Assembly: GCF_025060375.1 (NCBI RefSeq)
Contig: NZ_JANXCG010000021.1
Location: 1 to 54,707 of the forward strand
From: Meiothermus sp.
Lineage (GTDB): Bacteria; Deinococcota; Deinococci; Deinococcales; Thermaceae
DNA: 54,707 nt
Reading direction: 5' to 3'
In this document: positions 23,894-33,022 of the stretch, in pieces
Position numbering within the stretch: the stretch's first letter is position 1
Layout: every line of letters starts with the position of its first letter
The notes under the pieces: model-generated
Told to the model about the DNA's origin: nothing
Seen by the model: only the letters and a program-made list of their open reading frames with translations
Databases searched by the model: none
Position numbers and translations under genes: made by a program

Positions 23894-26458
23894 ATGAATC
23901 TCGAGCGCTACACCGAGCAGGCCCGTCAGGCCATCGCGCAGAGCCAGGTGCTGGCGCGGGAGTTCGCCCACTCCCAGATTGACCTGCCCCACCTGGCCGC
24001 GGTGCTGTTGCGGGATGCGGCCGGGCTGGCGGCGCAGATTGTGACCAGGGCCGGGCAGAACCCCAGAAGCGTCTACCAGGCGGCCCAGAGCGAGCTGGGC
24101 CGGCTGCCCAAGGTCTCGGGCAGTGAGGGCGGCCAGTACCTGTCGGGCCGCTTGGCCTCGCTGTTTTCCCGCGCCGAGAAGCTTGCGGAGGAGCTCAAGG
24201 ACCGCTACGTGGCCCTGGACACCCTGCTGCTGGCCCTGGCCGAGACGGGATATGGGGGACTGCAGGCCCAGGGGGTCCGCCGGGCTTTGCTCGAGGTGAG
24301 AGGAGGACGCAGCGTGAACTCGGAACATGCCGAAGGCACCTACAACGCCCTGGAGCAGTACGGCCTCGACCTGACCCGCCAGGCCGAGCAGGGCAAGCTG
24401 GACCCGGTTATCGGGCGCGACGAGGAAATCCGGCGGGTCATCCAGATTCTCCTGCGCCGCACCAAGAACAACCCGGTGCTGATTGGCGAGCCGGGGGTGG
24501 GCAAGACCGCGGTGGTGGAGGGGCTAGCCCAGCGCATCGTAAAGGGCGACGTGCCTGAGGGGCTCAAGGGCAAGCGCATCGTGAGCCTGCAGATGGGCTC
24601 GCTTCTGGCCGGGGCCAAGTACCGCGGCGAGTTCGAGGAAAGGCTCAAGGCGGTCATCCAGGAGACCGTAGGGAGCGCGGGGCAGATTATCCTTTTCATC
24701 GATGAGCTCCACACCGTGGTGGGGGCGGGCAAGGCCGAGGGTGCCGTAGACGCGGGCAACATGCTCAAACCCGCTTTGGCCCGGGGCGAGCTGCACCTGA
24801 TTGGCGCAACCACCCTGGACGAGTACCGCGAGATAGAGAAGGACCCAGCCCTGGAGCGTCGCTTCCAGCCGGTTTTTGTGGACGAGCCCACGGTGGAGGA
24901 GACGGTAAGCATCCTCAGGGGCATCAAGGAGAAGTACGAGGTGCACCACGGGGTGCGCATCTCCGACCCGGCCCTGATTGCCGCGGCCCAGCTCTCCCAC
25001 CGCTACATCGCCGACCGCAAGCTGCCCGACAAGGCCATCGACCTGGTGGATGAGGCGGCGGCCCGGCTCAGGATGGCCCTGGAGTCCTCCCCTGAGAGCA
25101 TTGATGCCCTGAACCGTCGCAAGCTCCAGCTCGAGATCGAGCGCGAGGCCCTGAAGAAGGAGACCGACGCTGAGAGCAAGCTTAGGCTCGCTGATCTGGA
25201 AAAGGAAATTGCCGAACTCGAGGCCGAGATTAAGAAACAGCAGGCCGAGTGGGAGGCCGAGCGCGAGGTGATGCAGAGGCTCCGCGCGGCCCAGCAGCGC
25301 CTAGACGAGGTCCGTACCCAGATTGAGCAGGCTGAGCGGGCCTACGACCTGAACAAGGCGGCCCAGCTCCGCTACGGCGAGCTGCCCCGGCTCGAGCAGG
25401 AGGTCAACGAGCTCTCCGACCGTATGGCGAACGCCAAGTTCGTGCGGCCTATGGTCACCGAAGAGGACATCGCTGCGATTGTCTCCCGCTGGACGGGTAT
25501 CCCCGTGGCCAAGCTGATGGAGGGTGAGCGGGAGAAGCTCCTGCGCCTCGAGGATGAACTCCACCGGCGGGTGGTGGGGCAGGACGAGGCCATCCGCGCG
25601 GTGGCTGACGCCATCCGCCGGGCCAGGGCGGGCCTCAAGGACCCCGGCCGGCCCATCGGCTCCTTCCTCTTCCTGGGGCCTACTGGCGTGGGCAAGACCG
25701 AGCTGGCCAAGACCCTGGCCGCCAGCCTCTTCGACACCGAGGAGAACATGGTGCGCATTGACATGTCGGAGTACCAGGAGAAGCACACCGTGGCCCGGCT
25801 GATCGGGGCCCCGCCCGGCTATGTGGGCTACGAGGAGGGCGGACAGCTGACCGAGGCGGTGCGCCGCCGGCCTTACTCGGTGGTGCTCTTTGACGAGATT
25901 GAGAAGGCCCACCCGGATGTCTTCAACGTCCTTCTACAGGTGCTGGATGACGGCCGCCTGACCGACGGGCAGGGCCGTACGGTGGACTTCCGCAACACCA
26001 TCATTATCCTCACCTCTAACATTGGCTCCCCCCTCATCCTGGAGGGCATCCAGTCCGGACTGAGCTACGAGGGCATCCGGGAGCGGGTCTTCGGGGTCTT
26101 GCAGCAGCACTTCCGCCCGGAGTTCCTGAACCGCCTGGACGAGATCGTGGTCTTCCGTCCGCTCACCAAGGAGCAGATTGGGGCCATTGTGGAGATTCAG
26201 CTCGAGGCGGTGCGCAAACGCCTGGCTGAGCGCCGCATAACCCTCGAGCTGTCCCAGGAGGCCCTGGATTTCCTGGCCCAGCGGGGCTACGACCCGGTCT
26301 TTGGGGCCAGGCCCCTCAAGCGGGTCATCCAGCGGGAGCTGGAGACGCCCCTTGCGGGAAAGATTCTCGCTGGCGAGGTGAGCGACGGGGCACACGTCTA
26401 CGCCGCTCCTGGGCCGCTGGGGCTTACCTTTGAGGTCCGCGCGCCGGCGGTAGCTTAG
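23894..26458 (+). CDS. clpB: ClpB protein disaggregase
   Basis: 854-residue Hsp100 chaperone that threads aggregated proteins through a hexameric pore with the help of DnaK. Order: N-domain (1-145), NBD1 with Walker [14 protein letters not shown] and Walker [13 protein letters not shown], pore loop KYRGEFEE, the coiled-coil middle domain (about 395-525, rich in [18 protein letters not shown] repeats), NBD2 with [13 protein letters not shown], Walker [12 protein letters not shown] and pore loop GYVGYEEGG. An open frame upstream (from 23639) is antisense-like extension over the previous gene; ATG 23894 directly after the promoter is right. A thioredoxin gene follows after 12 bases. Confidence 0.97.
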   Translation: MNLERYTEQARQAIAQSQVLAREFAHSQIDLPHLAAVLLRDAAGLAAQIVTRAGQNPRSVYQAAQSELGRLPKVSGSEGGQYLSGRLASLFSRAEKLAEELKDRYVALDTLLLALAETGYGGLQAQGVRRALLEVRGGRSVNSEHAEGTYNALEQYGLDLTRQAEQGKLDPVIGRDEEIRRVIQILLRRTKNNPVLIGEPGVGKTAVVEGLAQRIVKGDVPEGLKGKRIVSLQMGSLLAGAKYRGEFEERLKAVIQETVGSAGQIILFIDELHTVVGAGKAEGAVDAGNMLKPALARGELHLIGATTLDEYREIEKDPALERRFQPVFVDEPTVEETVSILRGIKEKYEVHHGVRISDPALIAAAQLSHRYIADRKLPDKAIDLVDEAAARLRMALESSPESIDALNRRKLQLEIEREALKKETDAESKLRLADLEKEIAELEAEIKKQQAEWEAEREVMQRLRAAQQRLDEVRTQIEQAERAYDLNKAAQLRYGELPRLEQEVNELSDRMANAKFVRPMVTEEDIAAIVSRWTGIPVAKLMEGEREKLLRLEDELHRRVVGQDEAIRAVADAIRRARAGLKDPGRPIGSFLFLGPTGVGKTELAKTLAASLFDTEENMVRIDMSEYQEKHTVARLIGAPPGYVGYEEGGQLTEAVRRRPYSVVLFDEIEKAHPDVFNVLLQVLDDGRLTDGQGRTVDFRNTIIILTSNIGSPLILEGIQSGLSYEGIRERVFGVLQQHFRPEFLNRLDEIVVFRPLTKEQIGAIVEIQLEAVRKRLAERRITLELSQEALDFLAQRGYDPVFGARPLKRVIQRELETPLAGKILAGEVSDGAHVYAAPGPLGLTFEVRAPAVA

Positions 26459-26470
26459 CGGAGTTGGGTT

Positions 26471-26890
26471 ATGGGCGAGGATATAGTCGCTTGTGTTCAG
26501 TGTGGTGCCAAGAACCGTCTGGGAAAGCCACCTGCGGGCCAGGTGCCGGTGTGCGGGGCTTGCAAGAAGCCGCTGCCCTGGTTGGTAAACGCCAAAGAGG
26601 GCCTTACCCCGGAGCTCCAGGCTAGCGTTCCGGTCCTGGTGGACTTTTGGGCTGAGTGGTGCGGCCCGTGCCGTATGGTGGCCCCCATCCTGGAGGAGCT
26701 GGCCCGGGAGTACGCGGGGCGGCTTAAGGTGGTCAAGCTCAACGTAGACCACCACCCGCTGGCCCAGGCCGCTTACCATGTGCAGGGCATCCCCACCCTA
26801 ATCCTTTTCCGGAACGGGCAACCGGTTGAGCGCGTGGTGGGAGCCCTGCCCAAAGCTGCCCTGGTGCAGAAGCTGGCTCCCCATCTGTAG
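26471..26890 (+). CDS. Thioredoxin with N-terminal zinc ribbon (Trx2-like)
   Basis: 139 residues. The N-terminal part carries CVQC (residues 8-11) and CGAC (about 29-32), a zinc ribbon as in E. coli thioredoxin 2, whose zinc is released on oxidation. Then the thioredoxin domain with active site [10 protein letters not shown] near residue 60 and cis-proline in GIPTLILF near 111. Only 12 bases separate it from clpB and a strong terminator follows, so it is a member of the clpB heat-shock operon, supplying disulfide reduction during heat stress. Confidence 0.92.
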   Translation: MGEDIVACVQCGAKNRLGKPPAGQVPVCGACKKPLPWLVNAKEGLTPELQASVPVLVDFWAEWCGPCRMVAPILEELAREYAGRLKVVKLNVDHHPLAQAAYHVQGIPTLILFRNGQPVERVVGALPKAALVQKLAPHL

Positions 26891-26907
26891 TGGAGCTTCA
26901 AGGTGGT

Positions 26908-26932
26908 GCCCCCCGCTGTGGGGGGCTTTTTT
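26908..26932 (+). terminator. Intrinsic terminator of clpB-trx
   Basis: Perfect 7-bp stem GCCCCCC / GGGGGGC (26908-26914 with 26920-26926), 5-base loop, followed by six T (26927-26932). Classic rho-independent terminator 17 bases after the stop codon. Confidence 0.92.
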
Positions 26933-26972
26933 GTGGGCGCTGGAGGGAATGGCGTGAAGTCTTTGTAACATA

Positions 26973-27002
26973 CTTGACAAGATATTACTCAAGTTTTATA
27001 CT
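26973..27002 (+). promoter_or_regulatory. hsp20 promoter with HspR/HAIR-like operator
   Basis: TTGACA (26974-26979), 17 bases, TATACT (26997-27002). CTTGACA-N7-ACTCAAG (26973-26993) matches the HAIR operator of HspR in spacing and in 12 of 14 half-site bases; the two differences (CA for GT) are exactly those that make the left half a consensus -35 box. HspR binding here would occlude RNA polymerase. Confidence 0.82.
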
Positions 27003-27024
27003 TCTTCTTGTAAAGGAGGTTGAT

Positions 27025-27441
27025 ATGATTCGTTACAACCCTTTCCGGGAAATCGAGCAGCTCCAAAACGCTCTCCTGCGCAGCTTCTTCAGCCCGACGG
27101 CGGAGAGCACCAACACTCCCTTGGTAGATGCACTGGAAGACGCCCAGGGGGTTCACCTCCAGGTTTACCTGCCGGGTGTGGAGCCCAACCAGGTTGAGGT
27201 GACCACCGAGAACAACACCCTCACCATCCGGGCGGAGCGGCCTTTCAACAAGCCCGAAGGGGCCAACCAGTGGCGGCTCGAGGGGCCTTACGGCAAGTTT
27301 GAGCGCAGCTTCGTGATACCCAACACCTACGACCTCTCCAAAATTGAGGCCAGCTTCAAGCACGGCATCCTCTACCTCGACATCCCCAAAGCTGAAGCGG
27401 CCCAGCCCCGCCGGATTGAGGTCCGGGTCGACACCCCGTAA
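27025..27441 (+). CDS. Hsp20 small heat-shock protein
   Basis: 138-residue alpha-crystallin-type chaperone that holds unfolding proteins in large oligomers for ClpB/DnaK. The crystallin domain runs from about residue 38 to 128 with ALEDAQGVHLQVYLPGV, ERSFVIPNTYDLSKIEAS and the conserved GILYLDIPKAE. A short C-terminal tail PRRIEVRV contains the I-x-V motif that docks neighbouring subunits. Start ATG 27025 follows AAAGGAGGT at a good distance. Its promoter is nearly the twin of that of clpB. Ends in its own terminator. Confidence 0.95.
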   Translation: MIRYNPFREIEQLQNALLRSFFSPTAESTNTPLVDALEDAQGVHLQVYLPGVEPNQVEVTTENNTLTIRAERPFNKPEGANQWRLEGPYGKFERSFVIPNTYDLSKIEASFKHGILYLDIPKAEAAQPRRIEVRVDTP

Positions 27442-27456
27442 CCTAGCCTGGGCCTA

Positions 27457-27481
27457 GCCCCCTGTGAAGCAGGGGGCTTTT
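27457..27481 (+). terminator. Intrinsic terminator of hsp20
   Basis: Stem of 8 bp GCCCCCTG / CAGGGGGC (27457-27464 with 27470-27477), 5-base loop TGAAG, then TTTT and a further T-rich run. Lies 15 bases after the stop codon and before the rhomboid gene. Confidence 0.88.
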
Positions 27482-27503
27482 CTCTTTGGGGTAACCTAGG
27501 GGC

Positions 27504-28127
27504 ATGTTTCCCCTGCACGACATCAACCGGGCCCACCGCCGCCCCTATGTGCTCTACTTGTTGGTGATTCTGAACCTGTGGGGCTTTTTCTACACCTACT
27601 TCCTCACCGACCCCGCCTACGTTATCCAGGCCTACGGTTTTGTCCCTGCCCGCTTTTTGGCGGACCCCCTTGGGGAGTGGCCGACCCTCTTTACCAGCAT
27701 GTTCCTCCACGGGGGTCTGCTGCACCTCTTGGGTAACCTGTGGTTTTTGTGGGTTTTCGGCGACAACGTGGAGGACCGGTTGGGGCATGGACGGTTTCTC
27801 CTGTTCTACCTGTTGGGAGGCGTGGCCGCGGCCTTTGCCCAGGGGCTCATAAGCGGACTAGCGGATGTTCCCATGATTGGCGCTTCGGGGGCCATCTCGG
27901 CTCTGCTTGGGGCCTATGTGGTGCTCTATCCCAGGGCCCTCATCCTCTCCCTAATCGGCTGGATTCCGGTTCCGGTGCCAGCGGTGATCTACCTCGGCTA
28001 CTGGCTTTTGCTTCAGTTCCTGGGGGACTTTATGGGCCAGGAGGGCATCGCCTTCTGGGCCCATATCGGGGGGTTCGTTGTGGGGGCCTTGCTCATCCGA
28101 ACCTTTGATCCACTGCGCCACCACTGA
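27504..28127 (+). CDS. Rhomboid-family intramembrane serine protease
   Basis: 207 residues, six likely TM helices, an integral inner-membrane protease that cuts TM segments of substrates. Catalytic Ser128 is in the GASGAISALLG motif and catalytic His187 in AHIGGFVVGALL; the oxyanion-region HGGLLHLLGNLWFL motif lies near residue 70, and the WR-like loop region before it. Everything needed for activity is present. ATG 27504. Separated from hsp20 by a terminator, so it has its own promoter, not clearly identified. Substrate unknown. Confidence 0.92.
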   Translation: MFPLHDINRAHRRPYVLYLLVILNLWGFFYTYFLTDPAYVIQAYGFVPARFLADPLGEWPTLFTSMFLHGGLLHLLGNLWFLWVFGDNVEDRLGHGRFLLFYLLGGVAAAFAQGLISGLADVPMIGASGAISALLGAYVVLYPRALILSLIGWIPVPVPAVIYLGYWLLLQFLGDFMGQEGIAFWAHIGGFVVGALLIRTFDPLRHH

Positions 28128-28146
28128 TGTTGTAGGCTTTGGATGG

Positions 28147-28830
28147 ATGATTCACTTCCACCGAGTGAGCCTGGAGTACCCTCGCACCAAGACCAAGGCC
28201 CTTTTTGATGTGAACCTGGAGATTAAGAAGGGGGAGTTCGTCTTTCTGGTGGGGCACTCTGGGGCGGGGAAGTCCAGCCTCCTGGGCTTGATTCTGAAGC
28301 GGCTCGAGCCTACCCAGGGGGCTGTCTACTTTGCGGGGGAGAACCTGAAGGCCCTGCGAGGCGACCGCGTGGCCCTTCACCGGCGCCGTATAGGGATGGT
28401 CTTTCAGGATCACCGCCTGCTCAAGGACCGCACTGTGGAGGAAAACCTTACCTTTGTCCTGCGGGTGCTGGGGGTAGCCAGGTCAGAGTGGGAGGCCCGG
28501 GTGACCCGGGTGCTGCGCCAGGTGGGGTTGGTCCACAGGAAGCGGGCCTACCCAGAGGAGCTCTCGGTAGGTGAGGCCCAGCGGGTGGCCATCGCCCGGG
28601 CTTTGGTGGGGGACCCGCCCGTGCTTTTGGCAGATGAGCCCACCGGAAACCTAGACCCTGCCAACGCCTTGGCTGTGTTGGAAATCTTCAAGGCGGTGCA
28701 TGCCCGCGGGGCTACTGTGCTCGTAGCCACCCATGCCCGGGACCTGGTAGAGGCCTACCCCCAGCGGGTGGTGGTGCTCAAGGCTGGACAGCTCGTCCGG
28801 GATGAAAGGGAGGGGCGCTACAGCTTGTGA
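28147..28830 (+). CDS. ftsE: FtsE-like cell-division ABC ATPase
   Basis: 227-residue ABC ATPase. Walker A VGHSGAGKSSLLGL near residue 35, Q-loop MVFQDHRLL, signature ELSVGEAQRVAIARAL near 137, Walker B VLLADEPTGNLDP near 160. The opening MIHFHRVSLEYPR and the HRRRIGMVFQDHRLL stretch are typical of FtsE, partner of membrane FtsX in activating septal murein hydrolases. No ftsX follows; the next gene is hpf after 155 bases. The ATG at 28147 is 7 bases after a TAGGCT box. A LolD-type exporter ATPase is the alternative, but the motifs fit FtsE better. Confidence 0.82.
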   Translation: MIHFHRVSLEYPRTKTKALFDVNLEIKKGEFVFLVGHSGAGKSSLLGLILKRLEPTQGAVYFAGENLKALRGDRVALHRRRIGMVFQDHRLLKDRTVEENLTFVLRVLGVARSEWEARVTRVLRQVGLVHRKRAYPEELSVGEAQRVAIARALVGDPPVLLADEPTGNLDPANALAVLEIFKAVHARGATVLVATHARDLVEAYPQRVVVLKAGQLVRDEREGRYSL

Positions 28831-28985
28831 GAACCGCTGCTTGGGTGGACAAAACTCCCTCATCTGGGGGTGGTAGTATAGGGCTACCTGGCGAGCGGGC
28901 GCTCAAGGGGCCAAGCCTCGGATAGGGTGGCCTGGTGCTCCCTACGCCCAGAGCCCGGTAAGCTCCACAGGATTGGAGGGCGGAC

Positions 28986-29534
28986 ATGAACGTCTATAAG
29001 CTGGTTGGTCGCCAAATTGAGATCACCGAGGCCCTCAAAAACTACCTTGACAAGAAGATGGCCCGTCTGGACCGCCACTTTGACGACAATGCCGAGGCCA
29101 AGGTGGTGCTCTCCATGGCCCAGGGGCCTCGCATTGAGCGCAAGGCCAAGGCTGAAATCCAGGTTAACGTTCCGGGGGGCATCGTGCGGGTGGAGGAGGC
29201 CGACCCCGACATGTACGCGGCCATTGATCGGGCTGTGGACCGCATTGAGTACCAGCTCAAGCGCTACAAGGAGCGTCGCTTTCAGCGTGCCCGCCAACTT
29301 GCTTCGGAAGCGGCGGTTGCGGGTGGGCAGGCAGCCGAGGAAGAGGAGGAGGCCCCACGTATCGTGCGCACCAAGCGTTTTCACATGAAGCCCATGACCC
29401 CTGAGGACGCTGCCTTTGAGATGGAGGCCTTGGGCCACGATTTCTTTGTCTTTCGCAACGCCAAGACCGAGGAGATCAACGTCATCTATCGCCGTCGCGA
29501 TGGGAATTATGGTCTGATTGAGCCTGGTGCTTGA
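28986..29534 (+). CDS. hpf: Long-form ribosome hibernation promoting factor
   Basis: 182 residues. The N-terminal domain (about 1-95) is the HPF/YfiA fold that sits in the decoding channel of idle 30S subunits ([19 protein letters not shown], then [10 protein letters not shown] and [19 protein letters not shown]). An acidic linker with EEEEE near residue 120 leads to the C-terminal domain ([20 protein letters not shown] ... [20 protein letters not shown]) that dimerises 70S into 100S ribosomes. Good Shine-Dalgarno GGAGGGCGG. The 155-base region upstream has a short hairpin GTAG-N7-CTAC (28873 region) and no perfect promoter. Confidence 0.94.
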   Translation: MNVYKLVGRQIEITEALKNYLDKKMARLDRHFDDNAEAKVVLSMAQGPRIERKAKAEIQVNVPGGIVRVEEADPDMYAAIDRAVDRIEYQLKRYKERRFQRARQLASEAAVAGGQAAEEEEEAPRIVRTKRFHMKPMTPEDAAFEMEALGHDFFVFRNAKTEEINVIYRRRDGNYGLIEPGA

Positions 29535-29584
29535 GCCTGTGGTTCCCCTGGCCAATTCCCGGGCAATGGGGATATGCTTTTGCC

Positions 29585-30727
29585 ATGCGGCTTCCGATTG
29601 GTTTTCGGGCGGGTGCTACTCGAGCAGGCATCAAGCCATCCGGCAGGCCTGACCTAGCCTTGCTGGTCTCGGGGATGCCGTGTGCTTGGGCTTTCGTAGG
29701 TACCCTAAACCGGGCCGCTGCGCCCTGTGTGCTGAGAGGACGGGAGCTGTTCGCTTTGGGGCAGCCCTTGCAAGCGGTCGTGGTTAACGCGGGCAACGCC
29801 AACTGCGCCACCGGTGAGGCGGGTTTTTGGGCCGACCGTCGGATGGCTGAGTTGGCTGCGGAGCAGTTGCAGCTGGCCCCTGAAGCGGTCCTAACCAGCT
29901 CTACAGGGGTTATAGGCCAGCCTTTGCCGGTGGAGAAGGTGGCGGCAGGGCTGCCCCGAATCTGCCTTGGGCCGGAGGCCGAGCCCTTTGCCGAGGCCAT
30001 CATGACCACCGACCTGGTGCCTAAGGTAGCAGAGGCTACCCTGTCCAGTGGGGCCCGGGTGGTGGGGGTGTGCAAAGGCAGCGGGATGATTGCTCCCAAT
30101 ATGGCCACCATGCTGGCTTACCTCGTCTCGGACGCCGCAGTGCCCCAGGAGGAGCTGCGCCGGGGCTGGAGAGGTGTGGTGGACCGGACCTTTAATCAGG
30201 TGACGGTGGACGCTGACACCTCCACCAACGATATGGCGGTGCTCATGGCAAATGGAGCGGCGGGGCCGGTGGACCTGGAGGAGTTCTGGAGGGCTGTGGA
30301 GGGGGTGGCGGTGGAGCTGGCCCGCAAGCTGGCCCGCGACGGGGAGGGGGCTACCAAGTTGCTAACGGTCCGGGTAACGGGTGCCCTGAGCGATGGCGAG
30401 GCCCGAAAAGCGGCCTTGGCGGTGGCTGCCAGTCCGCTTTGGAAAAGCGCCCTCTACGGCAACGACCCCAACTGGGGTCGCATCATGATGGCCCTTGGCA
30501 AATCGGGGGTGGCGTTCCAGATGGACAGGGTGCGCATAACCCTTCAGGGCATTCCCCTCTACGATGGCCGGGTGCTGGACTTTGACCGGGCCCGGGCCAG
30601 CCAGGCCATGCGGGCTGAAGAGGTGTTGGTGGAGGCGGACTTGGGCCTTGGTGAGGGCCAGGGGATGGCTTGGGGTTGCGACCTGACCGAGGAGTATGTC
30701 CGCATCAACGCGCTTTACACCACCTGA
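29585..30727 (+). CDS. argJ: Bifunctional ornithine acetyltransferase/N-acetylglutamate synthase
   Basis: 380-residue ArgJ, arginine biosynthesis, moving the acetyl group from N-acetylornithine to glutamate (and perhaps using acetyl-CoA). The protein cleaves itself at the nucleophile Thr175 in [17 protein letters not shown]. Other marks: [16 protein letters not shown] near 62, [12 protein letters not shown] near 105, and [17 protein letters not shown] near 297. ATG 29585 is 6 bases after TATGCT (29573-29578), so a leaderless start is likely; upstream frame extensions are not conserved-like. No other arg genes are near. Confidence 0.95.
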   Translation: MRLPIGFRAGATRAGIKPSGRPDLALLVSGMPCAWAFVGTLNRAAAPCVLRGRELFALGQPLQAVVVNAGNANCATGEAGFWADRRMAELAAEQLQLAPEAVLTSSTGVIGQPLPVEKVAAGLPRICLGPEAEPFAEAIMTTDLVPKVAEATLSSGARVVGVCKGSGMIAPNMATMLAYLVSDAAVPQEELRRGWRGVVDRTFNQVTVDADTSTNDMAVLMANGAAGPVDLEEFWRAVEGVAVELARKLARDGEGATKLLTVRVTGALSDGEARKAALAVAASPLWKSALYGNDPNWGRIMMALGKSGVAFQMDRVRITLQGIPLYDGRVLDFDRARASQAMRAEEVLVEADLGLGEGQGMAWGCDLTEEYVRINALYTT

Positions 30728-30779
30728 GCGCCTCCAGAAGCGCTTTCTGGGAGAAGGGAGTCTCCCGTGCACTCGGGCA

Positions 30780-30788
30780 TGCTAGACT
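30780..30788 (+). promoter_or_regulatory. Extended -10 promoter of the small envelope protein
   Basis: TGC-TAGACT, followed by GG, identical over 11 bases to the extended -10 element before mglB. A Shine-Dalgarno GGAGGT lies 12-17 bases downstream, so this mRNA has a leader. No -35 match seen. Confidence 0.5.
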
Positions 30789-30807
30789 GGCCTAGGAGGT
30801 AAAAGCT

Positions 30808-31269
30808 ATGAATCGATTGGTTCCGTTGTTTGTCCTTTTGGTCTTGGCGTTGCCCTCGGTAGGCAAGGCCCAGTCGACCGGGTTTGGTATTTACTCGGGC
30901 TGGCCTACCTGGGTGGGCGTGCAGTATCAGGTGAGCGGCTTCCGGCTGGGGGGCGGTCTGGCCATTGCGGGCCTGGCTGCGGGAGCCGACTTCATTCCCT
31001 TTGAACAGGCCATTCCAGCTGCGCCAGGCTTTGACCTGAGCTGGTACGCGGGGGCTGGCGCCTCAGTGGGGTTCTGGACAGTCTCGGGAAGCAGTGGTGT
31101 TTATCTCTTCCCCCACGGTTTGGCGGGCATTGAGTACGCCTTCCCCATGCAGCCTTTTAGCCTCTATGCGGAGCTACAGGTGGGTTTTGGGGTGGGTCTA
31201 GGCAATCTCTCGGGCGTGATTGGCGGATTGGACTTCAGCGCTCGAGCCGGCCTAATCTTCCGGCCCTAG
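30808..31269 (+). CDS. Small exported beta-barrel-like protein
   Basis: 153 residues; signal peptide to about residue 22 (LVLALPSVGKAQ). The mature part is rich in glycine and aromatics with alternating hydrophobic strands (WVGVQYQVSGFRLGGGLAI, LYAELQVGFGVGLG) and ends with a phenylalanine-containing strand FSARAGLIFRP, like small outer-membrane beta barrels whose last strand ends near an aromatic. I do not know the family. Strong Shine-Dalgarno and extended -10 support expression. Probably outer-membrane. Confidence 0.72.
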   Translation: MNRLVPLFVLLVLALPSVGKAQSTGFGIYSGWPTWVGVQYQVSGFRLGGGLAIAGLAAGADFIPFEQAIPAAPGFDLSWYAGAGASVGFWTVSGSSGVYLFPHGLAGIEYAFPMQPFSLYAELQVGFGVGLGNLSGVIGGLDFSARAGLIFRP

Positions 31270-31289
31270 GGGCCTGCTAGGATGAAGGG

Positions 31290-31940
31290 GTGCGGTATGC
31301 GCCCCTTTTTCTTTTGCTCCTCCTCTCGGCCTGCACCAGGCCTACCGACACCCAGCCACCCCTAATCGGCATTACCCAACCCAAAAGCGGCGTGATTCCC
31401 CAGCGCTCCTTTCAGGTCCAAGGGTATGTGCTGGACGATTCCGGTGTGCAGAGCATCAGGGCTTCCGGTAAGGAGGTGCTACCCGAGGCCAGCCGGGGGC
31501 AGAAGCTGGTCCGCTTCAGCTTCCGCGTGCAGGCCCCGCAGTCTGGTCAGGTAGAGGTGAAAGTAGAGGCTACCGACGTCCACGGCCAGACCCGCACGGT
31601 ACGGCTGCCGCTGGTGTTGGATGCCCGGCCGCCGCAAATTGTGGTGGAGCGGGTTGAGCGGCTGGTCACGGTGGTGCAGCCCGCCCAAAGACGCACCCTG
31701 CCCGACGGAACCGAGCAGGAGATCCCTGCCCGCACCACCTCCGTTCTTCAGGTGTCTGGCCGGGTGCTCGACGATACGGGGGTGGACCGGGTAACCCTGC
31801 AGTACAACAACCGCTACAACCCCCTTTCCCTACCTAAGGGCAAGGAGGTGAACTTCTACGTGGAGCTACCGGTAAGGCAGGTAACGATCATCGCCGTGGA
31901 TGCGGCGGGGAACCGTGCGAGCCGGGTGGTGGCCCGGTAG
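31290..31940 (+). CDS. Lipoprotein with Ig-like/cadherin-like repeats
   Basis: 216 residues with lipobox LLSAC (Cys15). The mature protein holds two Ig-like units: residues about 24-112 beginning PPLIGITQPKSGVIPQRSF and ending DARPPQIVVERV, and about 113-216 with VSGRVLDDTGVDRVTLQYNN and the closing VDAAGNRASR, a pattern common to bacterial Ig folds. Surface-anchored, function unknown. GTG start at 31290, 6 bases after TAGGAT; this may be leaderless and the gap to the previous gene is only 20 bases. Confidence 0.75.
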   Translation: MRYAPLFLLLLLSACTRPTDTQPPLIGITQPKSGVIPQRSFQVQGYVLDDSGVQSIRASGKEVLPEASRGQKLVRFSFRVQAPQSGQVEVKVEATDVHGQTRTVRLPLVLDARPPQIVVERVERLVTVVQPAQRRTLPDGTEQEIPARTTSVLQVSGRVLDDTGVDRVTLQYNNRYNPLSLPKGKEVNFYVELPVRQVTIIAVDAAGNRASRVVAR

Positions 31941-31953
31941 GGGTTGGTTTGTC

Positions 31954-33021
31954 CTAGCGGATCCCTAAGTCTTTGTTTCTGGGGACAAGCCCCTCTGCCC
32001 TTGTCTCGAGCCATCCCTCCTCTAGGGCCTTCTGCTTTACCCGCTGGAGAAACCGGGCGTCCCAGCCAAACTCCTCCTGTATTTCCGACTCGGGCACGGG
32101 GGTTTTGTGGTGGGCCAGGTGGGCCACCAGCAGCCGGGCGGTGACCTCGAGCCGCTGTTGCCTGTGGCGGAGGCGGGTGGTGAGGTAACCCTGGGTAGGG
32201 GAGAAGAGAAAGGCTAGGGCGAAGCATCCTCCGGCCACTGCGGCCATCATGCCAGCAATAGAGGTGTCCAACCACACCGCTAGAAGGTAGCCCAGGAGGC
32301 TGGAGAGAATTCCTATTCCTACTGCCAGGCCGAGCAAGGCCGGCAGCCTGCGGGTGAGGAGGTAGGCAGTGGCCGGGGGAATGATTAGGAAGGCCACGAT
32401 TAGGATGGCCCCTACCGACTGAAAGGCCCCTACGGTGGTCAGGGAGACCAGGGCCATGAGAGCGTAGTGCAGAAGCCCAGGGCTGAAACCCAGCGCGGCG
32501 GCCAGGCTGGGGTCAAAGGTGGAGAGCTTGAGCTCTTTGTAAAAGAGGAGCACGAACAGCAGGTTCAAAAGCGCCAATCCCCCCATTACCAGCCACGACT
32601 CCGGCAGCGTCAGCCCCCAAAGCTCGAGGGTGTTGAAAGGGGCATAGGCGATTTCGCCGTAAAGCACCGCGTCTAGGTCTAGGTGGATGTTGCGGAAAGA
32701 AAGGGAGACCCAAAGCACCCCTAAGCTGAAGAGGGCAGGGAAGACAATGCCGATGGCTGCGTCGTTTTTAACCCGGCCGGTACGGGTGAGCCACTCTACC
32801 AGGCTTACGGTGAGGAGGCCCGAGCCAGCCGCCCCCAGCAGGGCGGGTAGGGTGGCCTTGCCCCCCGAAAGCCAGTAAGCCAGCACGATGCCGGGCAGTA
32901 CCGCATGGGATATGGCGTCGGAGACTAGGGCCATGCGGCGGAGCACTAAAAAGCTGCCCAGAAGCGCGGAAGCGGTGGAGACCAGAACAGCGGTGAGGAG
33001 GATGACCAGGTCAGGGCTCAT
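31954..33021 (-). CDS. Metal ABC permease (ABC-3) with C-terminal winged helix
   Basis: 355 residues, the distal permease of the metal uptake system. The first 275 residues are an ABC-3 permease with eight to nine TM helices (SALLGSFLVLRRMALVSDAISHAVLPG at the start, RNIHLDLDAVLYGEIAYAPF in the middle). From about residue 280 a soluble tail of about 75 residues follows: arginine-rich LTTRLRHRQQR, then LVAHLAHHKTPVPESEIQEE and FLQRVKQKALEEGWLE, which reads like a winged-helix domain. Normal TroD-like permeases stop near 280. I start at ATG 33021, one base after the upstream permease stop. The tail may sense metal in the cytosol. Confidence 0.86.
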   Translation of the reverse strand: MSPDLVILLTAVLVSTASALLGSFLVLRRMALVSDAISHAVLPGIVLAYWLSGGKATLPALLGAAGSGLLTVSLVEWLTRTGRVKNDAAIGIVFPALFSLGVLWVSLSFRNIHLDLDAVLYGEIAYAPFNTLELWGLTLPESWLVMGGLALLNLLFVLLFYKELKLSTFDPSLAAALGFSPGLLHYALMALVSLTTVGAFQSVGAILIVAFLIIPPATAYLLTRRLPALLGLAVGIGILSSLLGYLLAVWLDTSIAGMMAAVAGGCFALAFLFSPTQGYLTTRLRHRQQRLEVTARLLVAHLAHHKTPVPESEIQEEFGWDARFLQRVKQKALEEGWLETRAEGLVPRNKDLGIR

Positions 33022-33022
33022 C

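Noticed and set aside
28846-28879. TGGACA and TAGTAT as the hpf promoter
   Set aside because: The spacer would be 22 bases, too long for a sigma-70-type promoter; the leader hairpin there remains unexplained.
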